Shown here: piece after piece, positions 35,885 to 48,900 of the stretch | How positions within the stretch are numbered: position 1 is the stretch's first letter | Layout: each line of letters starts with the position of its first letter | Notes under the pieces: model-generated | Databases searched by the model: none | Seen by the model: only the letters and a program-made list of their open reading frames with translations | Told to the model about the DNA's origin: nothing | Translations under genes and position numbers: made by a program | Origin: Lagopus muta | Taxonomy: Eukaryota; Chordata; Aves; Galliformes; Phasianidae | Reading direction: 5' to 3' | Length of the DNA: 64,000 nt | Assembly (NCBI RefSeq): GCF_023343835.1 | Contig: NC_064439.1 | Coordinates: 28,001,933-28,065,932, forward strand

Positions 35885-38108
35885 CACCTCTGTTTTCTTT
35901 TCCTGGCTACTGCTGAGATGTAGGGATATGAACTGAGTCCCAATATGGAATGTATAAGAAAATAACAATAATTCGAAAACACATTACCCACTCTAAACTC
36001 TCCATTTGTCCATTCTCTAATTCTTTGCCAGTCTTCCATAGCTCATGGCATAAAAGCAGTAAATAAAGAGCACGTGTCTGTGTTAAAGAGTTCAGCTGAG
36101 CAATGTGCCAAGCACATAAATTTTGAAAAAATAATTCTAAAGTAAAGATGGTATTTGAAGTATGGCGTGAACAGAGGCACTGGACTCAAAAAGCAGCTGC
36201 AAATATCCAGAGTCAAATCTAGCAGACAGATTACAGAAGAATCATAAAAGCACACTGGGAAACCACTGTGGCAAAAGTGCTCCTGCATACTGGGAAGACT
36301 GGAGAGCCCAGGACACAGGGTATCTTTTCATGGAATAATGAACAATAAATAAAGATGGGCAGGGCTTAGGGGAACACCATGATTCTTAACGATACAACTA
36401 GAGAGTCCTCAAGTGAGTTAACTTATTGCACGTTTGACTGGAACAGCACAAAATGTCAACACACTGACCACATGCACTTCCTCACTTTTCTCATGTGGTT
36501 TCTGTAGTCCATAGGTGGCCCATGCTGTGATGGCCCCAATCTGATCACATCTCCATAGCTCGAATGGCACGGAGAGATCCCTCCTGCCCACGGCTGCTGA
36601 TTAAACAGTCACACAGCTGGAGGGGCTAATAGCCAAGTTCTAGAAGAAACTTCCTCTTGAGTATAAGCCCAGTAATAGGAAGGCAGAAGAGGGCCCATAA
36701 CATGCCTTGTAGATTAAACACAGAAAACAGATAATGCAATTAGTACAATTCCTTCAAATTTAACAAAAAATATATATAATTTTAAAGTGGAAGATGTGCT
36801 TACTTCATGCTTCTTGTTTCCTTTTAGGCTACAAGATTCAAGCTACACCAAAAACATAGATCTTACAGATGTTCTCTTACATAAATTCACAGTACGCCAA
36901 GACAGGCTTCTCTTTCTTTTTGCCTAAATAGCACAATAGCCTCCCTATACATAAATAAAGGCACTCAAAATGAAAAAATATCCAAGTGACAAAAGTCTTG
37001 TGAAGGAACAAAAATTTGGTTTTGTGTTTTTAGAAAAAGAAAAGAAGCGAAAGGGGAGAGGGGAAAGAAAAAGCTACTTTAAAGTTAGTCTCGCAATTCC
37101 TTATCTCTGCTTAAAGACATAAAGGAACACAATCCGTGTTGCTGTACCGTAAGGATTAATGGTACTCCATAACTAAGATGCTTTATTAAAAATTGAAGAG
37201 ATGGAATATTTTGGTAGTTATGAACACATCTCTTTCTATGAGATAAGCACTCAAGGCTGTCCTTCAGGTATCTGGCATCCTGACTTGCATTACAGAACAG
37301 TTTGCTTTACCACCTTCAAGACTTTCAATTAAATTATTACCAAAGCTTCCTTTCAAAACATCCTAAGACCATCTTGTGCATACTTGCAACTTCAAATATG
37401 TCTTTGACTATCTGTAAAGATAAGTTCAGATCTCTCTCATACCTTCTCATGATAGGTATTTGATTAAGGAACTTTATTAAAGTTTGTATGGACATGACTA
37501 AACATGATGTTACCACATCACTCACATTACTTACTCTTCACTTTAAAACCTGTGGATCATCTGTGCTACTTCCACAGTGAAAGGCATTCATCTTCCTCGC
37601 AAAAAAAGGTGATTGCCTTTCTTCAAGACAGAAGACTGAAAGAGGCAATATCAGTGCCTTGTAGACTGCCTGAATTTGGAGTGCTTTAATTTTATGGCAT
37701 TCCTTAGAAGATAGATATTCAGCTAAATAATACTAAATATAATATTAAATAATATAAATGACATAATACTAAATAATAAAACTAAATAATACTATTGTCA
37801 TTATTTACAAATGATGCAAGAACACATACGAGACATTAAATATCTGTATAATTCACTTGCAGGATTTCCAAAGCATTTTTAAAATATGAGGTGGTAATAA
37901 CATTAAGAACAATCTTAGGAATAGTTCAGAGAGCACAACAAAGTTTTTGAACTATTTTCTAAAACTATCTGTCAAAAATGAAAGCAAAGTAGAATAACTG
38001 TTTTCATCCTGATAGCAATTTTGACTGCAGTTAATCATTATAGATCATGGATGTAAGTTTCAAGACTACAGACAATTTTTAAATTGGTTTTTAAAAGTCA
38101 GTGCTTTC

Positions 38109-38111
<3 letters not shown>
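35885..38111. other. Unique DNA with AT-rich low complexity
   Basis: No gene was recognised. An A/T-rich imperfect repeat of an AAATAATACT-like unit lies at about 37723-37794. A phase-0 13-codon segment with splice-like borders at 36804-36842 (- strand) is mentioned in findings only. Confidence 0.45.
37723..37794. repeat. AT-rich imperfect tandem repeat
   Basis: Repeated blocks such as CTAAATAATACTAAATA alternate over about 70 bp with only a few non-A/T bases. This looks like slippage-derived low-complexity DNA. Confidence 0.75.
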
Positions 38112-38151
<40 letters not shown>

Positions 38152-38158
38152 TTGTAAT
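38112..38158 (+). repeat. Poly-A tract (A47)
   Basis: This is an uninterrupted run of 47 A residues. No element body or AATAAA is recognisable just upstream, so I cannot show that it is a retroposon tail. An assembly length error is possible for homopolymers of this size. Confidence 0.95.
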
Positions 38159-39372
38159 AACATTTATGTTTAAGGGAGACATAGTAGCTTAATTTTGTTA
38201 GGTTATTGTATTTTTATTTGTATCCTCAGAAGAAATAACTCATGAAATAGTAGAGTTGCTCAAATGAGAACACTGAATGGCACAGGTAGCTTCCCCACTA
38301 TGATTCTGAACAAGCGCTATATGAGCTCAGCTCTTGCAGACTATAGAATTGCAATGATACAGCTTTGTCTGTTTAAAGGGAAAAAGGAATGCAGCTTTAA
38401 GCCTTATCCGTACTTAAAAACTAGTTTAGCTGCTCAAGTAAATAAGGCATTTGATAAGAACAAACTTCTGGGTGCTTCAGCTAGAAAGCAGAACTTTTTC
38501 TCTTTTCCTCACTTTTTTCCTTCCAGCTTCAGCATTTGCTTCCACTTTCACAGTTGCATTTTTAACTTCATGCATCTTTATACACAAGCAACTATTTCAC
38601 ACTGTTCATCTCCTCAGCCCATATTGATCAGATGAACATGTAGTTTGGCTCTCTGTGGCCATGCTATAAAAGTTTCCTCCAAACAAAAGAAGCAATCTCA
38701 AACTCCATTTCCACTAATTCCTTTTTTTACTCAGTATCACTTCTATCTTCAATGAACTGAATTGCCCTGCGCCCACTCGGCCTCAGCTTTTAGTCTGTAT
38801 GCTCTAGTTCCTAAACCCACTGTCTATTCAGTAAGCAGAACTGTGTCTGCAGTGTTATATACACGCCACAGCCTTGTCTCTTAACACTCTCAGTGTCCTC
38901 AGTCACAACGTCTCCTTCACATTAACTACAAAGGTTAACTTCCTATTATTGTCTAGAAATTTACACTTTAGGGACTTTTGTGAGAACTTTTGCTACTGAG
39001 TACCCTTTCAAAGGCTCAAACACCGCTCCAGTCCAACAACTGTAAGAGAGTTATGCATTCTCTTCAAGGTTCATTGACAAAACACAAGTTGACTTTTACA
39101 TGAGACCAGCTTCAGTCCAATGATGGGACCTGAAAACTCACGTTCTCTCAGTTTACTGCTTTTTGATTATTTCCCACTGGTTTCCATATATCCTTTCCTT
39201 TAAGCAAATCTGACACTAGCAGAAAAGATTTCCTGATTTTTTTTAACCTAATCTTCATGTGATAAAGTATTCTTGTCTTCAAGTCCCAGTTATTTCCTTT
39301 GTCTTATAATCTTGATGCTGCAGCAAATATTTTTACGTACACTGTAATAGAAACATATGCTAGAAAAAAAAC
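38159..39372. other. Unique AT-rich DNA, nothing recognised
   Basis: A 123-codon + strand frame at 38264-38635 has no domain and no supporting signals. No repeats were recognised. Confidence 0.5.
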
Positions 39373-39761
39373 TTCTGAGAGACCTGGGGCTGTTCAGCCT
39401 GGAAAAGGCTCTGGGTGGGGAGATCTGGTAGTGGGCTTTCAGTATCTAAAGAGGGCACCAAGAAAGAAGGGGACAGACTTTTTCACAAGATCCGTTGTGA
39501 CAGGACAAAGGGAAGAGATTTCAAAATAAAACAGGGGAGATTTAAGTTGGATATAAGGAAGAAGTATTTTACAGTAATGGTGGTGAGGCACTGGAACAGA
39601 TTGCCCAGAGAAGTGGTGGATGCCCCATCCCTGGAGACTTTCAAAGGGAGGCTGGACAGGGCTCCGGGCAACCTGATCTAGGTGCAGGTGCTCCTGTTCA
39701 CTGCAGGGGAGTTGGACTAAATGGCCTTTAAGTGTCCCTTCCAATTCAGATGATTCTGTGA
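39373..39761 (+). repeat. CR1 LINE 3' fragment
   Basis: It begins inside the ORF2 end and 3' UTR region (GAGACCTGGGGCTGTTCAGC). It contains GATGCCCCATCCCTGGAGAC and CTGCAGGGGAGTTGGACTAA, and ends with GATGATTCTGTGAC. It is about 390 bp. The + strand 88-codon frame (39415-39681) is a broken piece of the LINE ORF, not a host gene. It shares the AGGTGCTCCTGTTCACTGCA type of 3' end with the nested copy at 26701. Confidence 0.95.
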
Positions 39762-40961
39762 CTAAATAAGATCAACATTCACTAGAATTTGCTAAAATAA
39801 ACTCAAAAGAATAAATGTGGTTGTATAAAATGGTATAAAAAAAATTGTGGTTTTCATTCGTATATCCTAAATATCAATAAATATTAATAATTTTGCATTA
39901 GCATTTACCATTAATCAGGAAGTCTTTTACTTTAAAAATTCAAATCAATTCTTGGGAAGAACATATTTTAAAATGCAGACTGATTCATAAGAAAAACATG
40001 TAATTAGGCCAAAATCATCCATCCAAAAACATTTCTAGATCACTCTGTGTAAGTAGAATTCATTTAGGGAAATAAAGAATTTAAACAGCTTTGTAAAAGA
40101 ATCCTTATTTCTTCAGCTGTTGAAGTAAATGTATTGAGTGGCCAAAACAGCTGTGTAATTCATGATCTGCCATCAGTAAATACCAGGAGCTCTAAAGCCA
40201 AGTTACTCAAACAATCCTTTAATATGTTTAATTGATAACGTTCTGAGAAAGTTGCCATGGGTCATAACGATTTTCTAAGCCCAAGAGTTGACCACTGTAA
40301 TGTTACTTTCTACTGCGACTTCAGTATGCGTTTAAAGGAACCAGAGCTGTATTTACACAATAGATAATACATAAACTTTAATAGGTTATGACAAGCATTG
40401 TATTTCAAGACAATTAAAAATTGCCTCTAGTAGGCATGAGACTAAATACCTACTGAGTTTTACCACACAAGAAGTATTGTTTTGAACAGAAATGCCTGGA
40501 TTATATTACAGATATAAAATAAAAAATAAACTCAGAAATAAAGAAAACAAGGCCACATATTTATTTGTGAATGATCTCATTGCACACCAACTCCAGCACA
40601 CTAATTTTATCAGGAACGCTGAAGCTATTTGTAATGGCAGTTCCTATCAGTTTGCTTTCAATTTAACATATTAGACAAACAAAAACACAGTTCAGATAAA
40701 AAACAGCTATTACTCTCATAAACACTAAAAAGCAAAAATGCTGCATAATTATGAGACTCTGCTGGCATCCACAATTTATATATCATGCATCCATATGGTC
40801 TCTATTATATTTGAAAATAATATTTCAAAAAGTTCAAAATTACAAAACAGTACTGATTTGGGATCAAAAGATCAAAATCCAGGACGTGTATTCACATGGA
40901 TTCAGTTAAAAGCCAGTCTCTGAATCTTTAAATCTAAAGAAGACTTTGCTAGATGCTACAA
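39762..40961. other. Unique AT-rich DNA, nothing recognised
   Basis: There are no frames above 65 codons and no repeats. Confidence 0.55.
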
Positions 40962-41515
40962 AATGTTGCTCTGAACATACGCCTCCTATTTATTTCCATG
41001 GAAACTACAACAGATACAAACAGCACAATAACACCATTTGATAGAGCAAATCCTCAGCTACAGAACACTCTTTTTGACAGTCACCACCATGAGCTCTGCA
41101 TTCTTGCCAGTAAGAGCCTGAATGCTGCACTCATATAAATCTGCACCAGCAGAAGTGACCCACCGTTTCACAGCAGCTATGATGGCATCACTGCTAGGAA
41201 AATGTTGTCCATGCAGTCCAGCTTTCACTACTCTCATATGTTCGGTCTTCTTAAGTGCTCAACTGCTGATGAACGTCAGTGGGTACAAATTTTTCCACAT
41301 TAAGGATTTCAGTTGCACACCTTTGCTTCATACACACTTCCATGTCAGACATCGTTTCGTCAGACTGCCCCTCAGCTGCCATTTGTCACATAGCAACAAA
41401 ACATAAAGGAATACTGGTGGCAATGTTCAAACTCTACTTCCATACCACTAACATCTGCTTCTGACAGTATGGGCTGACACAATAAAATGGGAACATTACT
41501 TTTGGAGCAGAGCTC
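40962..41515 (-). mobile_element. GalluHop-type mariner, non-autonomous derivative
   Basis: The left end GTTGCTCTGAACATACGCCT and the right end AACATTACTTTTGGAGCAGA are the two inverted termini. The length is about 554 bp, virtually the same as the copy at 8183-8735, and the orientation is opposite. The interior aligns with the split copy at 26310-27030. The 94-codon frame inside (41122-41406) is a by-product of the repeat and shows no intact transposase. No clear TA duplication survives at the borders. Confidence 0.85.
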
Positions 41516-44500
41516 ATTGTTTGCTATTCTTTTTAATGCTTGGAAACACTCAATGAAGCTAAACATTCAACAGAGTAAATCAGCTTTATGTTAAGTGTCC
41601 AGCGCTAGCCATAGAAAAATATGGATATTTACAGATAGAAATAACTAAGTTTTTGCTATTTCTGCTTGCCCTGTAAGCAATCACAATCTGGCTCAATAAA
41701 CTTGAAAGCCTAGCAATCACTTGCTGTTTTCGGCTTGAACGTTTTCTGAACAATGCCTCGGGATTATATTCGCTTTTAAATTATTTTCTCCCATCACTAA
41801 CACAAAGTAGAATTTCAAGAAAGTGGAAGCATACCTGTAATCCCACTTACCCCACAGCACACAAGTTCCTTCATTTACTATATGGATTACCTTCCATAAA
41901 GAACACAATTCTTACCTCTGGAACAGAGCTCACAGGCATCCTGTGTGTGGGATAAGCAAAGTCACAAAGACTAAGTGTAAAGCAAAGTAAAAGAAAAGAC
42001 AAGCTAAGAATTAACAAAATTCATTAATCTTTCACTTTGCCTTCAATTTATCTTACAACTGTGTACTTCCAATCTATGCCAGCAGGCAACAACGCTTTTG
42101 GAACACAAATGTCAAACGAGAGGTCAGGGAGGACAAGGCTTTGTCCCCTCTTTGCTATTGAGTCAGGAAGTGGATAAATTGCAAAAAAAAATTATACTTC
42201 AGGTGACTCCCAGCTTCTAAGAAAATCCCAACCTGTGCAGAAAATTAACAGGTGATTTTGATTCCCTTCTCAGGTAAGACTAAGCAGAAAATGATATTGT
42301 ATGGCATACTTTTGTTATTTTGGCTTTGAGGTTCTGAGTTGTAACTACAGGCAGTGAGGGCCAGTGAACCTTCTTTCTGAATAAATGATCGGGACTGAGA
42401 GAGAAACAACAATGGGAACACAAGCCTTCTGTCTACCGACCATGTTCTCTCAGCATCCAGTTGCGAATTTCTTCAGCTTTCGTTTCCTGATGTTTATTTG
42501 TCTCTGTTCTAACACAGATGGCTTTTTGATGGCTAACTGAATAAAAGGCTAACTTCTATCTGATTGCATTATGAAAGATGAAAAGCATCCTCAGTTTGTC
42601 TATCACAAGGTGCATACAGAGAAATGCACATTCTGTTATGAACTAAAACATGGAAAACCAGATTAACACAATCCACAGGAAATGAAGAACTGCAAGACCA
42701 AGCAATGAGAGAACAGTTCTTTATGCATGTACAAAAATTCACCCTTAAATCAGATGACAGGTTCCAAAAACTGTTGAGATTTGGACACCAAGTTGTAGAA
42801 GGGCTCGATTTGCGTTCAATCTTGATAAGAAAAATAGTGCTCCAGTCCACAAGCATAACTTCCAACATTCAAAGACACCAATGAGTGGTGCATGCATTTT
42901 TTATTACACCATAGTACTCAGATATTCTAGTTAGGCACCAGACTGCTAAAAAGTAGAATCTCTAGGCCTAAAACCTGCTAAATCCCTGTGTGCTTTCTCT
43001 AAGCTGCCTGGCTTACTCCAACCCAACAATACACGCAAAAACTGTTAACTAAATCAGGATTTCTGTTTCTCCTTCACTCCCCTTACAGTCATAAAGGAAT
43101 CTCTTCTTTCCTACGAAGTGATTTAAGATCAGGAGCCAACAACTTGTTTGAGCATTATAGTTGGATGTCCCGACCAGGTGAACGTAGCATGGAAAGGAAT
43201 GTGTTTTGTTTCATTTTGCATTCCATACAGCATTCTGCATCTGCTGCAGATCCAAAATAATTTACATGAGAAAAAACCTTGTGTGGAAGACATTTAAAAA
43301 AAAAAAAAGAAAAAGGCATTTAAAAAAATCTCCTCTAAAGGAGGAAATAACTTGATGTGATATATAAGCAAAAAGACACTAAATGAAGACTCGTGGATTT
43401 TTATTTTTCATAAATTGCCACCTAATTTTCTGATTTTGGTAATGAAAGATAATTTGTGAAATTATTACTTGAATTGTCATTGAAACAATGTATTACAAAA
43501 AATATTGTTCTATTAACAAACTATGTAACTCTGTACTTGCATTGGCTGTCTCCCCGTGCACTGAGAATTACAATATAACTTGATAGATTTAAATTGTTAC
43601 AAATTATACCTAAAAAGGGTTGTGTTTTTTTTATTTTACCTCTGAAGAATTATAACAGTTTCTCACAGAAGAAAGTTTATCTTCCTCAACTCACTTCACA
43701 TCTCGCAGGTTTGTTTTCAATTTACTGTTACTTAGTGTCTTTACTTACTGAGGGAAAAGTGCTAAAGGTAAGTAACACATTTTCTTAAAGACTTGTCTTA
43801 CAGTCTTCAATTGTCTTCAATTTAATTTTTACATTCTGAAATTTTGTATATTGTGCAAATGTAAGGAAACGCTGTATGCCAGTCTACCTACTTCCGAGGG
43901 CATTTCACTGTCACAAGGAAGCCCCGCAAAACTAAGTGAGAAATTTAAATCTACAGTGGTTCATTATATCCAAAACAGAGCATTCTTAGAGAAATTTTTG
44001 TATTTTTACAATGACATTCTGTTCTGTTATATTTGCAAAATCTACAGACTAAAAATATGCGGAAATTTTTTAAACTCTGACACTCATATTAAGCACAGTC
44101 CTACTTGTTTAAATTGAGGCACATATGTGATTTAAACATGATATGTTCAGTGTAAATCACTGGAAATACAGTATGTCAATGAACAATCAGCCTTTGGTAA
44201 TCTCATTCTGTATTACCACACAAAGACATTAATGCCCCAATTAGTTTTTCCTATCTGTGATTATGTAAACATCATATACTCCCAATAATGTTGTTTCAGA
44301 TGCTGTTGGGGTGGAGCAATAAGTGCCAAAGATTTTGGAGCTAACAGCTCCCTCTGCAAGCTGGCATTCAACACAAAATAACATTTTAGCTTTCCTGCAA
44401 TAGTTGGCAGTGTTCTTAATCTGGGCACAGGAAAACTTTGTAAGGTATTTGCACACAACGTTGTGGTAGTAACTTAATATTCCAGAAGTAAATCTTGTTC

Positions 44501-45742
44501 TGGCAAGATTTAAAACTAGCATTATACTACTGTCATACAGTTTTCAGTTGATCATATACTGCTGAAAGTATGGGATCAAGCTCAAGCGTTTTAAAACTCT
44601 GAGCAGTGCTCTCTAAGCAGCAGCATACATGAAGTTCAGCTTCGCTAGTAAAGTTAAGGTAGGCATTGACAAACTTACTACAGCCTTGATTGTGGAGTGC
44701 AGTCCCCATTATAACGAAGTTTTAACTATATTTTCATTGCGGTAGACTGAAAATCAAAGTTTAGGAAGCTCTTATGGAGATGCTGTTTAACAAATGCCTG
44801 ATAGATTAGACTATTCACAGATGAGGCTCATTAAATTAGAAAGGCAACAATCACTTAGCTTGTATATATTGTGAGACAGGTATTTAAAGTTAAAAGAAAA
44901 GCATTTAATGACATCTGATTATTAGAATCCAAATCACTGTATAAAGCTATTCAAAATTGTTGCCCTCCTGTCCTAGCAATCACACCATAGACACCCAAAA
45001 GGCAGCTTGGGTCTGTCCTGGCTGATTGGCTCAGCGTACAATATGAGCTGTGCTGAAACAGCCCCCAGCTCTGCTCTGGATTGCACTACTCCTGGGTATG
45101 CTGTAGAATGTCTCCAGGTACCACATGTACACAGTGGAGAGCACTCAGTGCACTTTGGGAAATGTCAGGAAGTATTTCTAATTATCAATATTTGAGCAAT
45201 GCTACCTGTTCAGGCCAGCCTGCTCAGAATTTAGCACTGCTGATATTTTCTTTTGATGAAGGATATGAACAAAATAACATCTGGAGATATTTAACAGTTC
45301 CCTTCACCTCCTAATAAATGAATGCCTGAGTTGATGATTCACTGCAAATTTTCTAGTAACTGGCAACTTTCTGTTGCCAATTATTTAAATATCAAAATAA
45401 TATATTTGCTCGAAGCAATGAAAAAAAAAAAGAAGAAACAAAAGAAGAGCTGGCAGTTATTTCTTACATTATAAGAAGCTTGCCTCAAACAGTTCATCCA
45501 ATGAGCAAAATAGTAAATTAGCTAAAAGATACACTATGCAAAGTATCTTTTACAGTGTGTTTTGCTTTTCATTCCAAAATAACTACTAGCAAGAGAGAGA
45601 AGGATCCATTTCACAGATCCTTCCATCTGGCACAGAATCCCTTGGAAGAATAACTGTTTGAACACCAAATGCTTTCATGAGAGCGAGACCACATCTGTGA
45701 GGGGCATGGAGGGCAAAAGAACTAACAGATGTGGAGTTTACT
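41516..45742. other. Unique AT-rich DNA, nothing firmly recognised
   Basis: No dispersed repeats were recognised. A 55-bp splice-bounded segment on the - strand, 41916-41970, is described under findings. Open frames up to 99 codons (42569-42868, - strand) have no domain. Confidence 0.45.
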
Positions 45743-45943
45743 GGTGAAGCACTGGAACAGGTTGCCCAGAGAAGCTGTGGATGCCCCCATCCCTGAAGGT
45801 GCTCAAGGTACCCAAAGCCAGGGCTGGATGGGGCCCTGGGCAGACTGACCTAGTAGGTGTCAACCCTGTCCACAGCAGGGGAGTTGGACTTGGATGATCT
45901 TTACAATCCCTTCCAACAGAAGCCATTCTAAAATTTGATGATT
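45743..45943 (+). repeat. CR1 LINE 3' fragment
   Basis: It runs from GGTGAAGCACTGGAACAGGT to AAGCCATTCTAAAATTTGAT. The inner ACCTAGTAGGTGTCAACCCT and CAGCAGGGGAGTTGGACTTG place it with the copy at 59488. Compared with that copy it has a small insertion around TACCCAAAG near 45809-45817. It is about 200 bp. Confidence 0.93.
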
Positions 45944-48900
45944 TTTCCTGGACTGGGAGATGTCTTCACCCAGGAACAACCTCTGTACTAGCAGAATCAA
46001 AGCTTTTTAGGTTTCACTTACTGAAACACAACTCATTCCAGCCATCCTCTACTCAGTACCAGTAGCCCAGAGGCACAGCAGTTCAGCCGGAATTTGAGTG
46101 ATGATGAGACGGAAAAGGAAATGAGTGTAATCTGGAGTAAATAATAGAAGGTAATAGGTGGTTTCACTGCTGAATGGATCAACGGAAAGGGTCCATTTGC
46201 CTATCAGAAGGACAATGCTGCTGATTTTCAAGGCAGGAGAGCCCATGAGTGCACAAAGCTCATGTGTACATGAAGCCCATGTACCAGAAGACTTGGATTG
46301 ATATTTTGACAGAAACGGAACACCTCTTGCAGCTTCCTAAAGCCAGATTTCTTCACTAAATCACCACAACAGGAACAGGTCAATAGAACAATGCAGTTGC
46401 TGCTGAGGACCCTGCAGTCACACACTGCAGATTTTAGAAATCATAATTCAGACCACTTCAAATCTGAGCCCCAGATCAAGCACTCTTACTTCAGCAGTTC
46501 AGAGGAAAGCTATTTCACAAATCTTTGATTTCCAGACAGCAGGTATTTCACTTGGATACTCTCAGATGAACCACATCACCCTCTGTCACATACAATAATG
46601 CTAGCAGTGACATGTGTTTCCCTTATAGGCCTTGATTCTGGAGTCAAAGCCTTATTTTTATTTTTCTTTCTACTTCTGCTCTGCATCTTTCTGTCTTTGG
46701 TTGCATAGAAGTGCCACCATGATGCCTTCAGGAGCCTCCTCTCACAGTCTCTTTGCAATACTGCTTTGTCAACAACAAATATGGAAGGAATTGCAGTGCT
46801 ACTTCTCCAGCTGTGGTTGTTACTCCATGAGGATACCACTCCAGGTGAACTGACTTCAGGCTTCTTGGAGGCACTTCAGTCTAGGGAGGAAGAAATATGT
46901 AATACAACTTCTAGCAGTCTCTACCAGCACTCCTACTTTGTCTTATCATCTGGACGTGCCAGAAATGTCTTTGGACATGAGATGGCAGATATGGTGTGCA
47001 CAGAATTTTTGAGGCAGAGAGACAAAGTCACAGCCTTCCGCCACCAGCTTGCTTCATGACAACACCATACTATGAAATACCATTATGACTGACCCTCTAT
47101 GATATACCATAGTAGTTATCTTGTTCTAAAACTAGAAGTTTGCAGTAAAAATGACTAGAGAATTCCTACAGGAATCTGTGCTGCTTATACTTTTCAGCAA
47201 ATCTACACATTTAGTTCAAAGCAGTTGGAGTTTTATAATCTTCACAATTTTAAATGAGAGAATAGTCCCATCATTGCTTTAATTCATTTCTATAATCTTG
47301 TAAAATGTTGTTAATATTAACAACAAACTCTCTACTGTCTTCCAAATTAAGAGTTTTACTTTGCTAATCTCATTTTTGTGGCATCATCAACCTGTATTCA
47401 AAAGATCTTCCTTTTGAAGAGAATATATCAGCATCGCTGCAGAATTTTGTTAATTGACACTGAATTTTTTTCCTTTAGCATCTCAGATAATAATTAGGTC
47501 TCCACTGAACATCTTTATCAGTAACTGAGAAACACTTTTTAACATGCGCACTCTGTGAAGTACGACGAGTAGTCTGGCACAGTCATTTTCGTAATTGAGT
47601 AGCTGTTAGGAATTCATTTTCTTTAACAGAAACATATGATTAGAGGAAGTCTCCATGGTCCTCTATTCCAAACTCTTGCTGCTGAAAGAACGGATATGAC
47701 GCTCACTGCCATTCACAGATTGACAAAGCTTTCAAAATATTAACGAAATGAAATTAGTGAAAATGAAATCACAGGTTGGTTTGTTACCTTTCACCTTTGT
47801 GTTTTAGTGCAGCACTGAATTTATACATCTTAAGTAGTTCTTTTTCCTCAGTTACACAATTCTTTTCAAAACTCATTACTTTTGCTCTAAGGTTTTATTT
47901 CTTCTTCACTAAACGAATCAAACTCCTTAAAATAAGCTCTACCACAGCACAGCTTTACTAGAGCTATGCACAGACAAGTTCTTTGAAATACTGAAGTACA
48001 ATTACTACAGCAACATGGATCTTAACACTGACTAAACACACTGCTTCTCCCAGCAATACACAGAGACAAACCCTTCACTCTCCTATGTTCTGAGCTCCTA
48101 CCCAGTCCAATTTAATTTAGCTTTCTTCCACATAATTAACTGAAAGCCACATGGTTTACATACACATACATACTAGTATAAAGTACCAAAATCAATTCTG
48201 AAATACTGCACAATTACTGTGCACACTACAGAACAGATTTTCAAGTAAATGTTTTCTTTAAAGACTATGATTGTAATATATCAAAATTATGCAATATTTC
48301 TAACTAATACATTTAAAACAAACAAGAAAACCTTTAAAAACAAACTTCTCAGCCTAAAGATTCAGCACAATATAAAACATTTCCTCTATTTCAAGCTCAA
48401 GATGAAGAATTCCCCATCACTTTTTCTTTCTTCCAAATCTGATCATTTGTGTTCACTCCTCCCATGTCTTTTAACAAAAGATAATAGAGGCCAAGATTTG
48501 TATCTTCAGATCTGGCCAGACACAGCATTCCCCCACACAGAGCACAGCTTCAGTGGTCCTGTCATCAATCACCGACGTAGAGAAAGGAATATGAATACTT
48601 TCTAAACCTAATAGCTTGATGATACTTGAAAAGAGATAAATCACTCTACAAGTATCTCATAAATATCATTCACTTGCAGTGAAAGCAATAACAATTCCAA
48701 GTGTATATAAAAAGCTAAATAGAAGAAATATCTATCACAGATTATGGGCAGAATAAAAACGTAGAATAAACAGTTAAAAACCTCTGAGGGGAACAAAATT
48801 AGTAGGTAGGCAAAATAAACTTAAAAGCTATAAAACACTGTTGGAGAAAAATGCAGAATCACTAAGGTCTAAGCATTAAAGCTGAGAATCTGCATGCATT

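Noticed and set aside
37310..37366. - strand segment reading DVLKGSFGNNLIESLEG before GTAAAG
   Set aside because: The acceptor has no pyrimidine tract and the exit phase fits no neighbour.
41122..41406. 94-codon + strand frame, at first sight a small membrane protein
   Set aside because: It lies wholly inside a GalluHop derivative, and similar frames recur in the other copies.
44679..44725. 47-bp - strand segment with donor GTAAGT, phase 0 to 2, that could precede the 41916 segment
   Set aside because: The acceptor (GAAAATATAG) lacks a pyrimidine tract, and it competes with 54765-54811 for the same role in the chain.
46749..47059. Frame with a good acceptor (CTCCTCTCACAG), a GTGAAC donor and a 97-codon continuation
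   Set aside because: Two frames are open at once, no domain is seen and it links to no neighbouring candidate. Chance is the simpler explanation.
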